Shown here one piece after another: positions 16,765-24,992 of a stretch of 64,000 nt of DNA. A model generated the notes under the pieces. It made no database searches. It worked only from the letters and a program-made list of their open reading frames with translations, and had not been told where the DNA came from. Position 1 is the stretch's first letter, and the number at the start of each line of letters is the position of its first letter. The DNA is from Nonomuraea gerenzanensis. Lineage in GTDB: Bacteria; Actinomycetota; Actinomycetes; Streptosporangiales; Streptosporangiaceae. The translations under genes were made by a program, and so were the position numbers. The stretch is from contig NZ_CP084058.1 in assembly GCF_020215645.1 (NCBI RefSeq), positions 5,704,001 through 5,768,000 of the forward strand, written 5' to 3'.

Positions 16765-16901
16765 GCGGACTTCTCTGCACTTGGGGCGGTCCGTTCCCGA
16801 AGCGTCTGATCTGCCGCTCTGAGTGGTGCCAGAGGAATCACAGCGCGACGTTCCGGGAAGCGAGAGCCGCTCCGCCTGCTGCCTCGGTACTGTGACTTCG
16901 C

Positions 16902-17804
16902 ATGACCGGCACCGAGATCGAGATCACCGCAGACCTGGTCCGAGATCTGCTGCAGGAGCAACATCCGGACCTTGCGGGGCTGCCCATCCGCGAGGTGGCG
17001 GGCGGCTGGGGCAACCAGATGTGGCGCCTCGGGGGCGAGTTGGCCGTACGCATGCAGCGCATGGACCCCACCCCGGAGCTCCAGCTCAAGGAGCGGCGGT
17101 GGCTACCCGTGCTGGCCCCGCGCCTGCCGCTTCCGGTGCCGGCCCCGGTGCGGTTCGGCGAGCCGTCCGAGCGCTTTCCCAAGCACTGGACCGTGATGAC
17201 GTGGGTTCCCGGCGAGCCGCTGGACCACGGCGCGATCAGCCGCGGCGCGCACGCGGCCGACACGCTGGCGAGCTTCCTCCAGGCGCTGCATGTGGAGGCG
17301 CCCGCCGAGGCCCCGGGCAGTTCGGACTTCGGCGCTCACCCCGAGAGGTGCACCGGCGGCTTCGAGCGGTTCTTGCAGGCCGTCGACCCTGACGCCATCG
17401 GCGATGTCGGCGCCGTGCGGGCCGTCTGGGCCGATGCCGTCGCGGCCCCCGAGTGGCAGGGCCCGCCGGTGTGGGTGCACGGTGACCTCCATCCCGCGAA
17501 TGTCGTCGTCTCGGACGGGACGCTGGCGGGCGTGATCGATTTCGGTGCCTTGTTCGCCGGCGATCCCGCGTGGGACCTCGCCGCCGCGTGGGTGCTCCTC
17601 CCCGAGGGGATGGCCGCACGGTTCTTCGACGCCTACGCGCACGCGGACGAAGCGGCGATCCGGCGCGCCCGCGGGCTGGCCGCCATGAAGAGCCTCTTCC
17701 TGATGCTCATGGGGCAGAACGGAGATCGGGGCCTTCCCGGGGGTAAGCCGCGCTGGGGACCTGCAGGCCGGGCAGCACTTGATCGTGTTCTGAAGGGTGT
17801 TTGA
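16902..17804 (+). CDS. Aminoglycoside phosphotransferase-family kinase
   Basis: This protein has 300 residues and APH fold motifs: nucleotide-lobe AGGWGNQMWRLGGELAVRMQ, hinge VMTWVPGEPL, the catalytic Brenner motif VWVHGDLHPANVVVSDG (about 200-216) and metal-binding GVIDFGALFAGDPAWDLAAA. Family members phosphorylate antibiotics or small metabolites with ATP or GTP; the substrate is not predictable. The ATG at 16902 has no clear ribosome site, so initiation could be leaderless. It is flanked by remnants on one side and a secreted protein on the other. Confidence 0.82.
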   Translation: MTGTEIEITADLVRDLLQEQHPDLAGLPIREVAGGWGNQMWRLGGELAVRMQRMDPTPELQLKERRWLPVLAPRLPLPVPAPVRFGEPSERFPKHWTVMTWVPGEPLDHGAISRGAHAADTLASFLQALHVEAPAEAPGSSDFGAHPERCTGGFERFLQAVDPDAIGDVGAVRAVWADAVAAPEWQGPPVWVHGDLHPANVVVSDGTLAGVIDFGALFAGDPAWDLAAAWVLLPEGMAARFFDAYAHADEAAIRRARGLAAMKSLFLMLMGQNGDRGLPGGKPRWGPAGRAALDRVLKGV

Positions 17805-17952
17805 CGCATGATTCTTCGACTTTCCCGATCCTGGGTGAGGGCCGGGCGGCGGCCCACCTTCGTGACGTTCGGCGATCACCGCGCGTGGTGAGGATGCCGA
17901 GTCCACGGCCGTATGCCTGCGCGCCCGGAAGATCGTCGTAGCATGCCATGCC

Positions 17953-18450
17953 ATGAGCAGACGATTAACGACCGCGGCCGTTCTCGCCCTGGCCATCCCC
18001 GCCGCGCTCGCCCCCTTCCCCGCCCTGGCGGCCCCGAAGACCTACCTGATCAAGAACGATGACCGCTGCCTGACCTACGCGGCGGACCACACCCCGGCCG
18101 AACTGGGCTTCCGCGCCCAGGCGAACTACTGCCCGTCCACGGAGTTCGACGGTTACCTGTGGAGGCGCACGGCCCGCTCCCAGCTCGCCGTCACCTACCG
18201 CGGGCGCACGTACTGCCTGGGCGCCCCCAAGGGCACCGCGGTTCAGGTGGGGCGGTGCAGCGGCGACAAGCGCCAGCAGTTCACCTTTCCCGTGGTCAAG
18301 CAGGGCGTGTGGGACACGGTCATCCAGATCAGATGGAAGCACCTGCGCAACCTGTGCCTGCACCACAATGTGCGGCGTCCGTGGGAGATCTCCGCGGTGA
18401 CATGCGGCCGTTCCGGCAGTGACCAGCACTGGGTCATGGTGCGCCGATGA
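17953..18450 (+). CDS. Small secreted protein, ricin-B-lectin-like
   Basis: This protein has 165 residues with a Sec signal peptide: MSRRLTTAAVLALAIPAALA followed by PFPALAAPK, cleavage likely after ALA-A. The mature part has spaced cysteines (DDRCLTYA, ANYCPST, YCLGAPKG, VGRCSGDKRQQF, NLCLHH, VTCGRSGSDQHW) and repeated Q-x-W/F-type endings like those of beta-trefoil lectins. It may bind carbohydrate outside the cell. Degenerate trefoil repeats make the family call moderate. Confidence 0.6.
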   Translation: MSRRLTTAAVLALAIPAALAPFPALAAPKTYLIKNDDRCLTYAADHTPAELGFRAQANYCPSTEFDGYLWRRTARSQLAVTYRGRTYCLGAPKGTAVQVGRCSGDKRQQFTFPVVKQGVWDTVIQIRWKHLRNLCLHHNVRRPWEISAVTCGRSGSDQHWVMVRR

Positions 18451-18626
18451 CAGCCCGCCTGGCGCGGCGGTGGTGTACAGGGCAGGGCCACTTCCACGGC
18501 GTCATCGCGATCACCGAGCTGGACCATGTCGCGCGGCACTGGACTGCGGAGCGCTGGGGTGTCGGGCGCGACGAGATGCTGGACGTTCTCACCGAGAGCT
18601 GGTGCGGCACGATCGGCCGTCACTGA
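18447..18626 (+). CDS. Small 59-residue protein coupled to the secreted lectin-like gene
   Basis: The ATG at 18447 overlaps the upstream TGA as ATGA, and the frame runs 59 codons to a TGA at 18624-18626. It reads with balanced composition, for example FHGVIAITELDHVARHWTAE then RWGVGRDEMLDVL. I do not recognise a family. Coupling and codon use favour a real gene, but it could be the tail of a decayed one. It ends 7 bases into the convergent membrane gene. Confidence 0.4.
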   Translation: MTARLARRWCTGQGHFHGVIAITELDHVARHWTAERWGVGRDEMLDVLTESWCGTIGRH

Positions 18627-18991
18627 ACGGGAGCGGTCTGGACGTCGGTAGTGACGCCCTTCTCCATGGCCGGCCTCCTGCCCACGGCGATCAACCCGAT
18701 GATCATGAACAGCCCGTAGGCGAGGTACGGCCAGCCATACGGCCGGCGTGGCCCCCAGCTGTCGAAAATGGTTCCCACCCCCCTCGCGATGACGGCCGCG
18801 GCCAGGACCGATCCCATGACGCGGCCCGCCGTACGAGTGCGCCGCCATGCCGGCAGGGAGGCCGGCACGATCGCCATGACGACCCCTGGCCACGCCATGA
18901 GGACGTAGTCCCAGGCGTATGGATGGTCCACCCCGTAGGTTGGATCGTCATGTTTCCTCGGATAGATCAGTTGCTGCAGTGTCCCGTACAA
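18620..18991 (-). CDS. Small integral membrane protein, probably frameshifted at its N-terminus
   Basis: The open frame gives 123 residues from a TTG at 18991 with about three hydrophobic helices: YVLMAWPGVVMAIVPASLPA, VMGSVLAAAVIARGVGTIF and LAYGLFMIIGLIAVG. The family is not recognised. Just upstream, an ATG at 19050 starts a hydrophobic stretch MYGVMAMILMAFRFP in another frame; joined by a one-base shift near 19010 it would supply a first membrane helix. The annotated start is therefore uncertain, and the gene may be recently inactivated. Confidence 0.55.
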   Translation of the reverse strand: MYGTLQQLIYPRKHDDPTYGVDHPYAWDYVLMAWPGVVMAIVPASLPAWRRTRTAGRVMGSVLAAAVIARGVGTIFDSWGPRRPYGWPYLAYGLFMIIGLIAVGRRPAMEKGVTTDVQTAPVQ

Positions 18992-19105
18992 GGAGCCGCC
19001 GGCCAGGGAAAGCGGAAAGCCATGAGGATCATGGCCATCACCCCGTACATCGCATCGCCGACGTGCCCGTCCTGGGGCCCGCCGTCGTGCGGCCCCCGTT
19101 GTGCT

Positions 19106-20452
19106 TCAGCCGGTCGCGGCGGCTACCTGAGCGGCGCTGCCCCTGGCCGACAGTCGCCGTATGTGCCGTGCGGCGATGAGCGGCACCGTCACGCCGATCA
19201 GGTTGCAGTACGCCACCGCGGTGTAGAAGCCGTCCGCGCTGCCGGCGGCATGAGCCGCGGCTGCGCCGACCGCGACGATCAGGCCGAAGTAGATGGCGTT
19301 GAGCACGATGGCCCGGAAGCCGCCGCCGGTCTCCTCCATGATGGTCAGCGAGGCGAGCACGGGTCCCTGGACGGCGTAGGTCAGCGCCACGGCGCCCAGG
19401 TAGCCGCCCGTGGCCGCGGCCACCCCGGCGTCGCCTCCGACCAGCCGCGCCAGCGGGTCATGCAGTGACCACACCAGCGCGGCGATCACCACGTAGGTCA
19501 CGATGGTGACCTCGAGGCCGCCGCGCATCGATTCACGCATGCGCCTCCATTCGCCCGCGCCGCGTTGCTGGTTGATGGTGATCGCTGTGGCGGTGCCCAG
19601 GGCCATGCCCGGTAGCAGCACGAGGTTCTGCAGGGTGGAGGCGGCCGTGAACCCGGCCACGGCGTTCTGCCCGTAGCCGCCGAGGACGCCGATGACCGCG
19701 AAGTTGTACGCCGAGAGCACGAAGAAGGACATGGCGATGGGCACACCGATGCGGCGCAGGTCGGTGAACACCTCGCGCCGCCAGATCCGGACGGCCGGCG
19801 GATGCCACAGCTCGGTGCGGCGCAGCAGCACCAGGCCCATGGCCAGGCCGGTCAGACCCGCTGCCGCCTCGGCGACGGGCACCGCCGCCATCCCGATGCC
19901 GGTACCGAGTCCGAGGCCGGCCACGAGGCCGATCCGCACGCTCGCCGTCCAGCTGACCAGGACGGTGGCCTGTCGCACGTATCCATAGCCGCGCAGGCCG
20001 GCCGCGCAGAGCTCCGCCCCGACGGCCGGCAGGCTGGCGGCGCTGGTCCAGTGCAGAAAGGAGGCAACGGTGTCCCGCAGCCCGGGGTCCACACCAAGGA
20101 GGCCGGGCAGGGAGGTGGCCGCGAGCGCGAGGACCAGGTAGAGGGCCGCGCCGAGCCCGAGCCATACTCTGGCCAGGCTGGCGGTGTTCGCCATGACGTC
20201 CTGAGGGCGTCCGGCTCCCTTGCTGATCGCGGCGGCGACCTGGTTGCAGACCGCGAAGCCCACCATGAGGGCGAGGACGATGAGGCTGACAGGTTGATAC
20301 AGGGAACGCACATAAATGGCCTCTCCTCCCATGTGCCCGAGAATGGCGATGATTCCGAGCTGGGCAGCGAAATTGAGGCCCCCGGCCATCAGAAGGGGAA
20401 CAGCGAGACCGGAGACGGTTCGCCACACGCGGTTTCTTTCATGTGCGGCCAA
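19106..20452 (-). CDS. MATE-family efflux transporter
   Basis: This protein has 448 residues and twelve hydrophobic segments in two homologous halves. Typical MATE sequence includes LAVPLLMAGGLNFAAQLG and ILGHMGGEAIYVRSL at the N-terminus, and VPIAMSFFVLSAYNFAVIGV plus LPGMALGTATAITINQQRGA at the start of the second half. It should export drugs or metabolites using a Na+ or H+ gradient. The frame opens with TTG at 20452; GTG at 20428 is an alternative, and neither has a strong ribosome site. Confidence 0.85.
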   Translation of the reverse strand: MAAHERNRVWRTVSGLAVPLLMAGGLNFAAQLGIIAILGHMGGEAIYVRSLYQPVSLIVLALMVGFAVCNQVAAAISKGAGRPQDVMANTASLARVWLGLGAALYLVLALAATSLPGLLGVDPGLRDTVASFLHWTSAASLPAVGAELCAAGLRGYGYVRQATVLVSWTASVRIGLVAGLGLGTGIGMAAVPVAEAAAGLTGLAMGLVLLRRTELWHPPAVRIWRREVFTDLRRIGVPIAMSFFVLSAYNFAVIGVLGGYGQNAVAGFTAASTLQNLVLLPGMALGTATAITINQQRGAGEWRRMRESMRGGLEVTIVTYVVIAALVWSLHDPLARLVGGDAGVAAATGGYLGAVALTYAVQGPVLASLTIMEETGGGFRAIVLNAIYFGLIVAVGAAAAHAAGSADGFYTAVAYCNLIGVTVPLIAARHIRRLSARGSAAQVAAATG

Positions 20453-20509
20453 GGGAAACAGGCGGACCTCCGGGGACGCAACGGTTGACCAGCGGGAACA
20501 TGGCCACGT

Positions 20510-20915
20510 TCAACCGTGTCCGGCCCTGCGGCACTCGACCGGCACCTGCCCGCCCCGCACCTCCACGAGCCCGTGCAGGTTCGGCGCCTCACCCGGACGC
20601 GGGGCCTCATCGACCCGTTCCGCCATCGCCACGATGCACCTCCTCAGTCGGCACCTGCTGCATACGACCTCACACTGTGTGAGACACAAGCCGCGCAGGA
20701 ACGTGCCCCTGGACCGCTGCTGTTCAAGGCCGCCCATGGGTGCGGCAGCGGGCGGGGCGAAATCCACGCCTCACCCCGGTAGTGCTCGCCCTCGAAGACC
20801 ACCCACCAGGCGGGTACCACGCCGCCCGGATGAGCGCGATGGCGTCCTCCACCCACCGTCTGCCGAGCCGGCGGTATGGCGTGATCCGCCGGGCGTGCGA
20901 ACATGCATTTCGCAC
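20510..20915 (-). pseudogene. Decayed unidentified gene in several frames
   Basis: Minus-strand pieces in different frames line up as one protein: ITPYRRLGRRWVEDAIALIR in one frame, AWWVVFEGEHYRGEAWISP in the next, then MAERVDEAPRPGEAPNLHGL ending VPVECRRAGHG at 20510. The last piece could be a separate 40-residue peptide, because GAGGAGG precedes its GTG near 20638. I do not recognise the family. The mosaic of frames is the reason for calling it broken. Confidence 0.35.
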
Positions 20916-21223
20916 CTCGAGCCGATTCCAGCTGAATGAGAGCTTGGCATGCAGATGTTCAACAATCCGGTGATAGCGTGAATTCTTGCTGTGTCCTCGG
21001 TTTTGGAACAGGGCCGCGACCGCAACCCAAGCGGGCGAAGGACGAGACGCTCAGCGTGGAAATCATCGGCCGGATGACTCCGCCGCCCGGGTCGGCGCCT
21101 TGCTCCGCCAGGCAGGGCAGCACCTCCAGCCGGGGCCCGCTCTGACGGAAGCCCGGTCCCAGAAACCTCTTCGCCTCCTGCTGCTTCCGGAATTATGTCG
21201 GTCCCGTGGGGCACAGTGCTCCC

Positions 21224-21502
21224 ATGAGTGATTCGCCTGCCCTCAGTGCCGTGTCCGACGCCCCTGGTACTCCCACGCCTTCCGCCGCGCCAGCCGAAGG
21301 GACGCCTGGCCGAGCCGGCCTGACGCAGGGTGATCGGATCAAGAGCACTCACCTGGGAGCCGAGTCTCTGGTCTGTCCCACCTGCCAGGGAGTGATCGTT
21401 GGCGTCGAGGCGGGAGCTTATACGGTCCTGCGCGGTCGGCTCATCGTCAGCAACGGCTACTGCCCGGGCAACGGGTGCGGGGCTGGACGCCCAGCGCGCT
21501 GA
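21224..21502 (+). CDS. Small cysteine-rich (possible zinc-binding) protein
   Basis: This protein has 92 residues. The N-terminal half is disordered (Ala/Pro/Ser/Thr-rich). The C-terminal half has LGAESLVCPTCQGVIVGVEA and SNGYCPGNGCGAGR, so CPTC plus CPGNGC could form a four-cysteine zinc site. I do not recognise the family. The ATG at 21224 lies downstream of GTGGGGCACAG, a weak ribosome site. No operon partner is evident. Confidence 0.5.
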   Translation: MSDSPALSAVSDAPGTPTPSAAPAEGTPGRAGLTQGDRIKSTHLGAESLVCPTCQGVIVGVEAGAYTVLRGRLIVSNGYCPGNGCGAGRPAR

Positions 21503-21675
21503 GCGCTGCGAGGTGATCGCCTCGTGCCGTCGCAGGGCAGGCGATCAGGTGATCCGTGGCGGTCCACCTGCCCGGCGGGCGTGCGTCGTCGGGACGCTGA
21601 ACGCCGGCCGCGGGATGGGGGAGCGAGCGCCGGATGGCGTCCGGCGCCTGTGGGTGCGGTCAGGGTCGGGTGCGG

Positions 21676-22137
21676 TCAGGGTCGGGCGGGGCCGTTCGGG
21701 CCGGAGACGGCGCCGAGCTGGGCCAGGCCGTCGAGGATGTCGGTGCAGGTCCAGTACTCGACGAATCTGCCATCGCGGACGCGCAGGATGTCGTGTCCGC
21801 TGAAGGCGATCTTCGTGCCGATGGGGGCGGTGGCGTGCGGGATGCCGCCGGTGTAGGTGGCGCGCATGGTCCAGCGTGCGGCGATCAGGTCCCCGTCGGT
21901 GATCGGGCCGAGGTCGACGCTGATGGTGATGTCACCGAAGGCGGCCATCGTCTGCTCGATCTCGGGCAGGAGGCGCTCCGGGCCGGTGACCGCCTCGGAG
22001 TCACTGCCGTCGGGGCGCGCCTGGTGCACGACGAAGGCGGGGTCGAGGATGTCCTGAGCGTGGCTGAAGTCGCCACGCCACAGCTCGCTCCAGCGCTCGT
22101 AGAGGGCGCGCAGCTGCTCAGGGGCGTGCGTGGTCAT
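21676..22137 (-). CDS. SnoaL-like ester cyclase/nuclear-transport-factor-2 fold protein
   Basis: This protein has 153 residues. LRALYERWSELWRGDFSHAQ, DPAFVVHQARPDG, TDGDLIAARWTMRATYTGG and GHDILRVRDGRFVEYWTCTD are typical of SnoaL-like proteins with an NTF2 cone fold. Some members close polyketide rings; most have unknown substrates. It is divergent from a MarR repressor, with an 80-base intergenic region holding a strong inverted repeat, so the MarR protein most likely controls it. Confidence 0.82.
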   Translation of the reverse strand: MTTHAPEQLRALYERWSELWRGDFSHAQDILDPAFVVHQARPDGSDSEAVTGPERLLPEIEQTMAAFGDITISVDLGPITDGDLIAARWTMRATYTGGIPHATAPIGTKIAFSGHDILRVRDGRFVEYWTCTDILDGLAQLGAVSGPNGPARP

Positions 22138-22173
22138 GGTGCTCCTAGGATCTGTGCTAGAAAGACAGGGGAA

Positions 22174-22206
22174 ATCTGCGCCGCACATTATCTGTGCGAC
22201 GCAGAT
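22174..22206. promoter_or_regulatory. Inverted-repeat operator between SnoaL-like and MarR genes
   Basis: The arms ATCTGCGCCGCACA (22174-22187) and TGTGCGACGCAGAT (22193-22206) are 14 bases each with one mismatch, around a 5-base TTATC spacer. The site lies 12 bases before the MarR ATG and 37 bases before the SnoaL-like ATG, where a bound dimer would block both promoters. It is the strongest operator-like element in the window. Confidence 0.85.
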
Positions 22207-22217
22207 ATAAGTACGGC

Positions 22218-22700
22218 ATGGAGGCGATCTCACTGTCAAATCGGACGCGTGCTGAGCTGGTCGCGGCAGTCACCGCGGCGGCCCGGCGCCACCACGCCGC
22301 CTACACCCTGTTCAACCAGGCCATGGCCGAACGGCTCGGCCTGCACCCCACGGACCTGCAGTGCCTGAGCCTGCTCGGCCTGGAGCCCGGCCCGCACACC
22401 ACCGGAGACATCGCGAAGCTGACCGGGCTGACCTCCGGCTCGGCCACCCGCCTGGTGGACCGGCTGGAGAAGGCCGGCCTCGCCGAGCGCCGGCCGGACA
22501 CCCATGACCGGCGCAAGATGCTCGTCTCTCTCACCGCCCAGCGCGGCCCGGAGCTGGAAACCGCCTGGGAGGGGCCCGGCAGAGCGTTCGACCAGGCCCT
22601 GGACGACTTCACGGACGACGAGCTCGCCGTGATCGAGCGCTACCTGCGGCGCACCACCGAGGTCGGCACCGAACAGACCGCGCACCTGCGAGGAGGCTGA
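22218..22700 (+). CDS. MarR-family transcriptional regulator
   Basis: This protein has 160 residues. The winged helix is readable in TTGDIAKLTGLTSGSATRLV and DRLEKAGLAERRPDTHDRRK, with dimerisation helices at both ends. It probably represses itself and the divergent SnoaL-like gene through the 33-base inverted repeat at 22174-22206, releasing on binding a small phenolic or related ligand. The ATG at 22218 is preferred to an earlier in-frame ATG that would lie inside the operator. Confidence 0.87.
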   Translation: MEAISLSNRTRAELVAAVTAAARRHHAAYTLFNQAMAERLGLHPTDLQCLSLLGLEPGPHTTGDIAKLTGLTSGSATRLVDRLEKAGLAERRPDTHDRRKMLVSLTAQRGPELETAWEGPGRAFDQALDDFTDDELAVIERYLRRTTEVGTEQTAHLRGG

Positions 22701-22792
22701 GCCCGCGAGCGGCCCTCCGGAGCACGGACGCCCGGGTTGGCGGCGGCCCTCCGGCGCGCGGACGTCCCGTTGGCGGCGGCCGTGGCGGACGC

Positions 22793-24370
22793 TCAGAAGC
22801 GGGCGCCGAGGTCCGCGCCGTTGCTGGGGCGCAGGAAGGCGGACGACGGTATCGAGCCGTCCGTGGTGCGCGGGCCGGTGATCGTGCTCGCGTCGGTGCT
22901 CGTGAACGTCCAGGTGCCGCCGAGATCCCAGGAGTTGCCCGAGCCGGACGACGAGCCGAGCGCGACCTGGGTCCGGTTCGCCACCGACAGGTTCCTGGTC
23001 AGGGCCGAGACGGAGTCGGCGTGGTCGAAGCCGGTGCCGCCGTTGCGCCAGGCGGTGCTGCGGTCGGTCACCAGGCGGCCCGGGTTGCCGTTGTCGGTGA
23101 AGCCGTCCACCGCGTTGTCGTAGGCGATGGAGTTGCGGACGACGTGGCCGACCGCCGGGTCCGGGTCGCCGCCGCCGAGCTTGAAGCCGTTGCCGTCGCC
23201 GGTGTAGTCGGGCAGGTTCCACCGGTTGAAGCCGTTGCCCCACGCCACGGACGACTCCACGGTCACCGCGCCGAGGAACATCCAGAAGTCCAGGCCGTCG
23301 TCGGAGTTGTTCCAGAGCCGGGCGCCGCGGATCACGTTGCCGCCGCCGGAGCCCTCCTTGATCGCGACGCCGTCGGCGCTCTCGCCGTTCTTGCGCGGGT
23401 CCCGGTTGCCGTAGCTGTCCAGGTTGACGATCAGGTTGTCGCTGGAGGCGCCCTGCAGATGCAGCCCGGACTCGTAGTTGTCCCTGGTGACCAGGCGGTC
23501 GAAGACGTTGCCGCTGGCGTCGAGGCCGAAGATCCCGTACGGGCCGTGCACGATCTCCAGCCCGATCAGCCGCCAGTGGTCGCCCTCGATGTGCACCGCG
23601 CCGCGCTCGGCCCGCGGGATGCTGGAGCCCACCGCGCCCGGCGTGTACGGCATGTTCTCGCCGTCGATGACCACCCGTTCCCTGTTGTACGCGGTCATCG
23701 TGATCGGCTTGCCGGGCGTGCCGTTCTTGAGGAGCTGGATGTTCGTGCTGGGCGCGTACGTGCCTTCGCGGATGAAGATCGTGTAACCAGGCTGTGCCAG
23801 TTCCACGGCGCGCTGGATGGTGCGGAGCGGGTCCGCCAGGGTGCCGGGGCCGGCGTCGTCGCCGTCGGTCGCCACGTAGAGCGCGGTCGCCGGCTGCTGG
23901 CCGCTCGCCTCGACGTCGAGGTGGTCGAGGTTCGGCAGGCCGGCGGAGCCGGTCGGGTCGAGCCTGATGGTGTTGGAGCCCGCCTTCAGCTGGACGGTCA
24001 CGGTCTTGGTGGCCCAGGCCGACCAGGCGCCGGTGCCTTCGAAGGACAGGCTCTGGACGGTGGAGCCGTTGACGATCAGGCCGGCGGGGCGCGACGTGGT
24101 CGTTCCGTTGGCGAAGCGGATCCCGAGAGTGGCGGCCCCGGCGGCGGAGGTGTTCACGGTGAACCGGACGTGGGCCCCGGCGGCGTTGTCGGCGTTGCAG
24201 AAGCCGGTGCCGGAGTAGCCGGTCCAGTTGGACTCGATGGCGCCGGTGCAGACCGCCGGCGACGCCTCGGCCTCGTACCGGGTCGGCGCCGCGGACGCGG
24301 GCGAGGGTGACAACACGGCGTAGCAGCCGGCCACCAGGCCGGCGCACGCGAGGACAGCGGTGAGGCGCAT
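22793..24370 (-). CDS. Secreted pectate lyase-like protein (PL9-type beta-helix) with N-terminal CBM
   Basis: This protein has 525 residues. It begins with a signal peptide (MRLTAVLACAGLVAGCYAVL then SPSPASAAPT), followed by a CBM35/CBM6-like beta-sandwich at about 30-160 (TRYEAEASPAVC, ending IRLDPTGSAGLPNLDHLDVE). From about 170, TDGDDAGPGTLADPLRTIQR and AVELAQPGYTIFIREGTY open a right-handed parallel beta-helix of the PL9 exopolygalacturonate-lyase type, with SADGVAIKEGSGGGNVIRGA further on. It should degrade pectic polysaccharide outside the cell. ATG at 24370 has AGGAG 8 bases upstream. A LacI-type half-palindromic site overlaps the leader. Confidence 0.85.
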   Translation of the reverse strand: MRLTAVLACAGLVAGCYAVLSPSPASAAPTRYEAEASPAVCTGAIESNWTGYSGTGFCNADNAAGAHVRFTVNTSAAGAATLGIRFANGTTTSRPAGLIVNGSTVQSLSFEGTGAWSAWATKTVTVQLKAGSNTIRLDPTGSAGLPNLDHLDVEASGQQPATALYVATDGDDAGPGTLADPLRTIQRAVELAQPGYTIFIREGTYAPSTNIQLLKNGTPGKPITMTAYNRERVVIDGENMPYTPGAVGSSIPRAERGAVHIEGDHWRLIGLEIVHGPYGIFGLDASGNVFDRLVTRDNYESGLHLQGASSDNLIVNLDSYGNRDPRKNGESADGVAIKEGSGGGNVIRGARLWNNSDDGLDFWMFLGAVTVESSVAWGNGFNRWNLPDYTGDGNGFKLGGGDPDPAVGHVVRNSIAYDNAVDGFTDNGNPGRLVTDRSTAWRNGGTGFDHADSVSALTRNLSVANRTQVALGSSSGSGNSWDLGGTWTFTSTDASTITGPRTTDGSIPSSAFLRPSNGADLGARF

Positions 24371-24383
24371 CGCCCAACTCCTC

Positions 24384-24397
24384 GGTAAGCGCTTTCC
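24384..24397. promoter_or_regulatory. LacI-family operator-like site upstream of the pectate lyase
   Basis: GGTAAGCGCTTTCC is a 14-base palindrome around the central AGCGCT with one mismatch, the form bound by LacI/GalR-family repressors of plant-polysaccharide genes in actinomycetes. It sits 14-27 bases before the lyase start codon and touches its ribosome binding site, so a bound repressor would block transcription or early elongation. Confidence 0.6.
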
Positions 24398-24773
24398 GGA
24401 ACGGCGCCGAGTCAAGCACAGCACGGCCGGGCACGAGAAGACGCAACTGCCTACCCGGCTGCAAACCGCGCGCAGGCCGCCGCATCCGGCCCGCACCCGG
24501 CCCGCGCTCGCCCGTGGCCCGGAGCGGATTCGCGCAGCTCAGCATCGATGCCGGCGCAGCCGCCGGGGCCCGCGCCGCGCAGGGCCGCCGCGATGAAATT
24601 TTCACCCGGGTCGGCTACCTCGTCCACGGCACGCGACAACCGGGTCATCCGCGCCTACAGCCCACCTGGAAAGGCAACCTGCCCCGGGTCAAGCGCACTG
24701 TCGCCGAGCCGACCTCGGCATCCAGCCGGGGACCTTGCTCCTCCGCAGCCCGCACGCGTCTCGCAACCGGCGT

Positions 24774-24992
24774 TCACAGTCCTGGCTGCGAGCGTCCGCC
24801 GGGAAGGTGGACCGCTGCCGCGGAGCAAGTGGCGGCGACGAAGAGCACGACCACGAACGTCGGCTCGCTCTGCACGATCGCCAGGTTGTGTACCAGTCCC
24901 GCGATGACGGTGAGCTGGGCCGCGATCAGCAGCTCCGGCCGGTCCTCGATCGTCTGGGCGGCCACGAGCAGCAGCACCAGCAGGGCGGGCAG
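24774..24992 (-). other. In-frame hydrophobic tail after the caspase gene's UAG stop
   Basis: Directly after the TAG at 24995-24993, the same frame stays open for 72 codons. It reads LPALLVLLLVAAQTIEDRPE, LLIAAQLTVIAGLVHNLAIV and FVVVLFVAATCSAAAVHLPG, which is three further membrane-helix-like stretches. It has no ribosome site of its own. It looks like the original C-terminus of the caspase protein, cut off by a Trp-to-stop change, or read through at low level. Confidence 0.6.
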
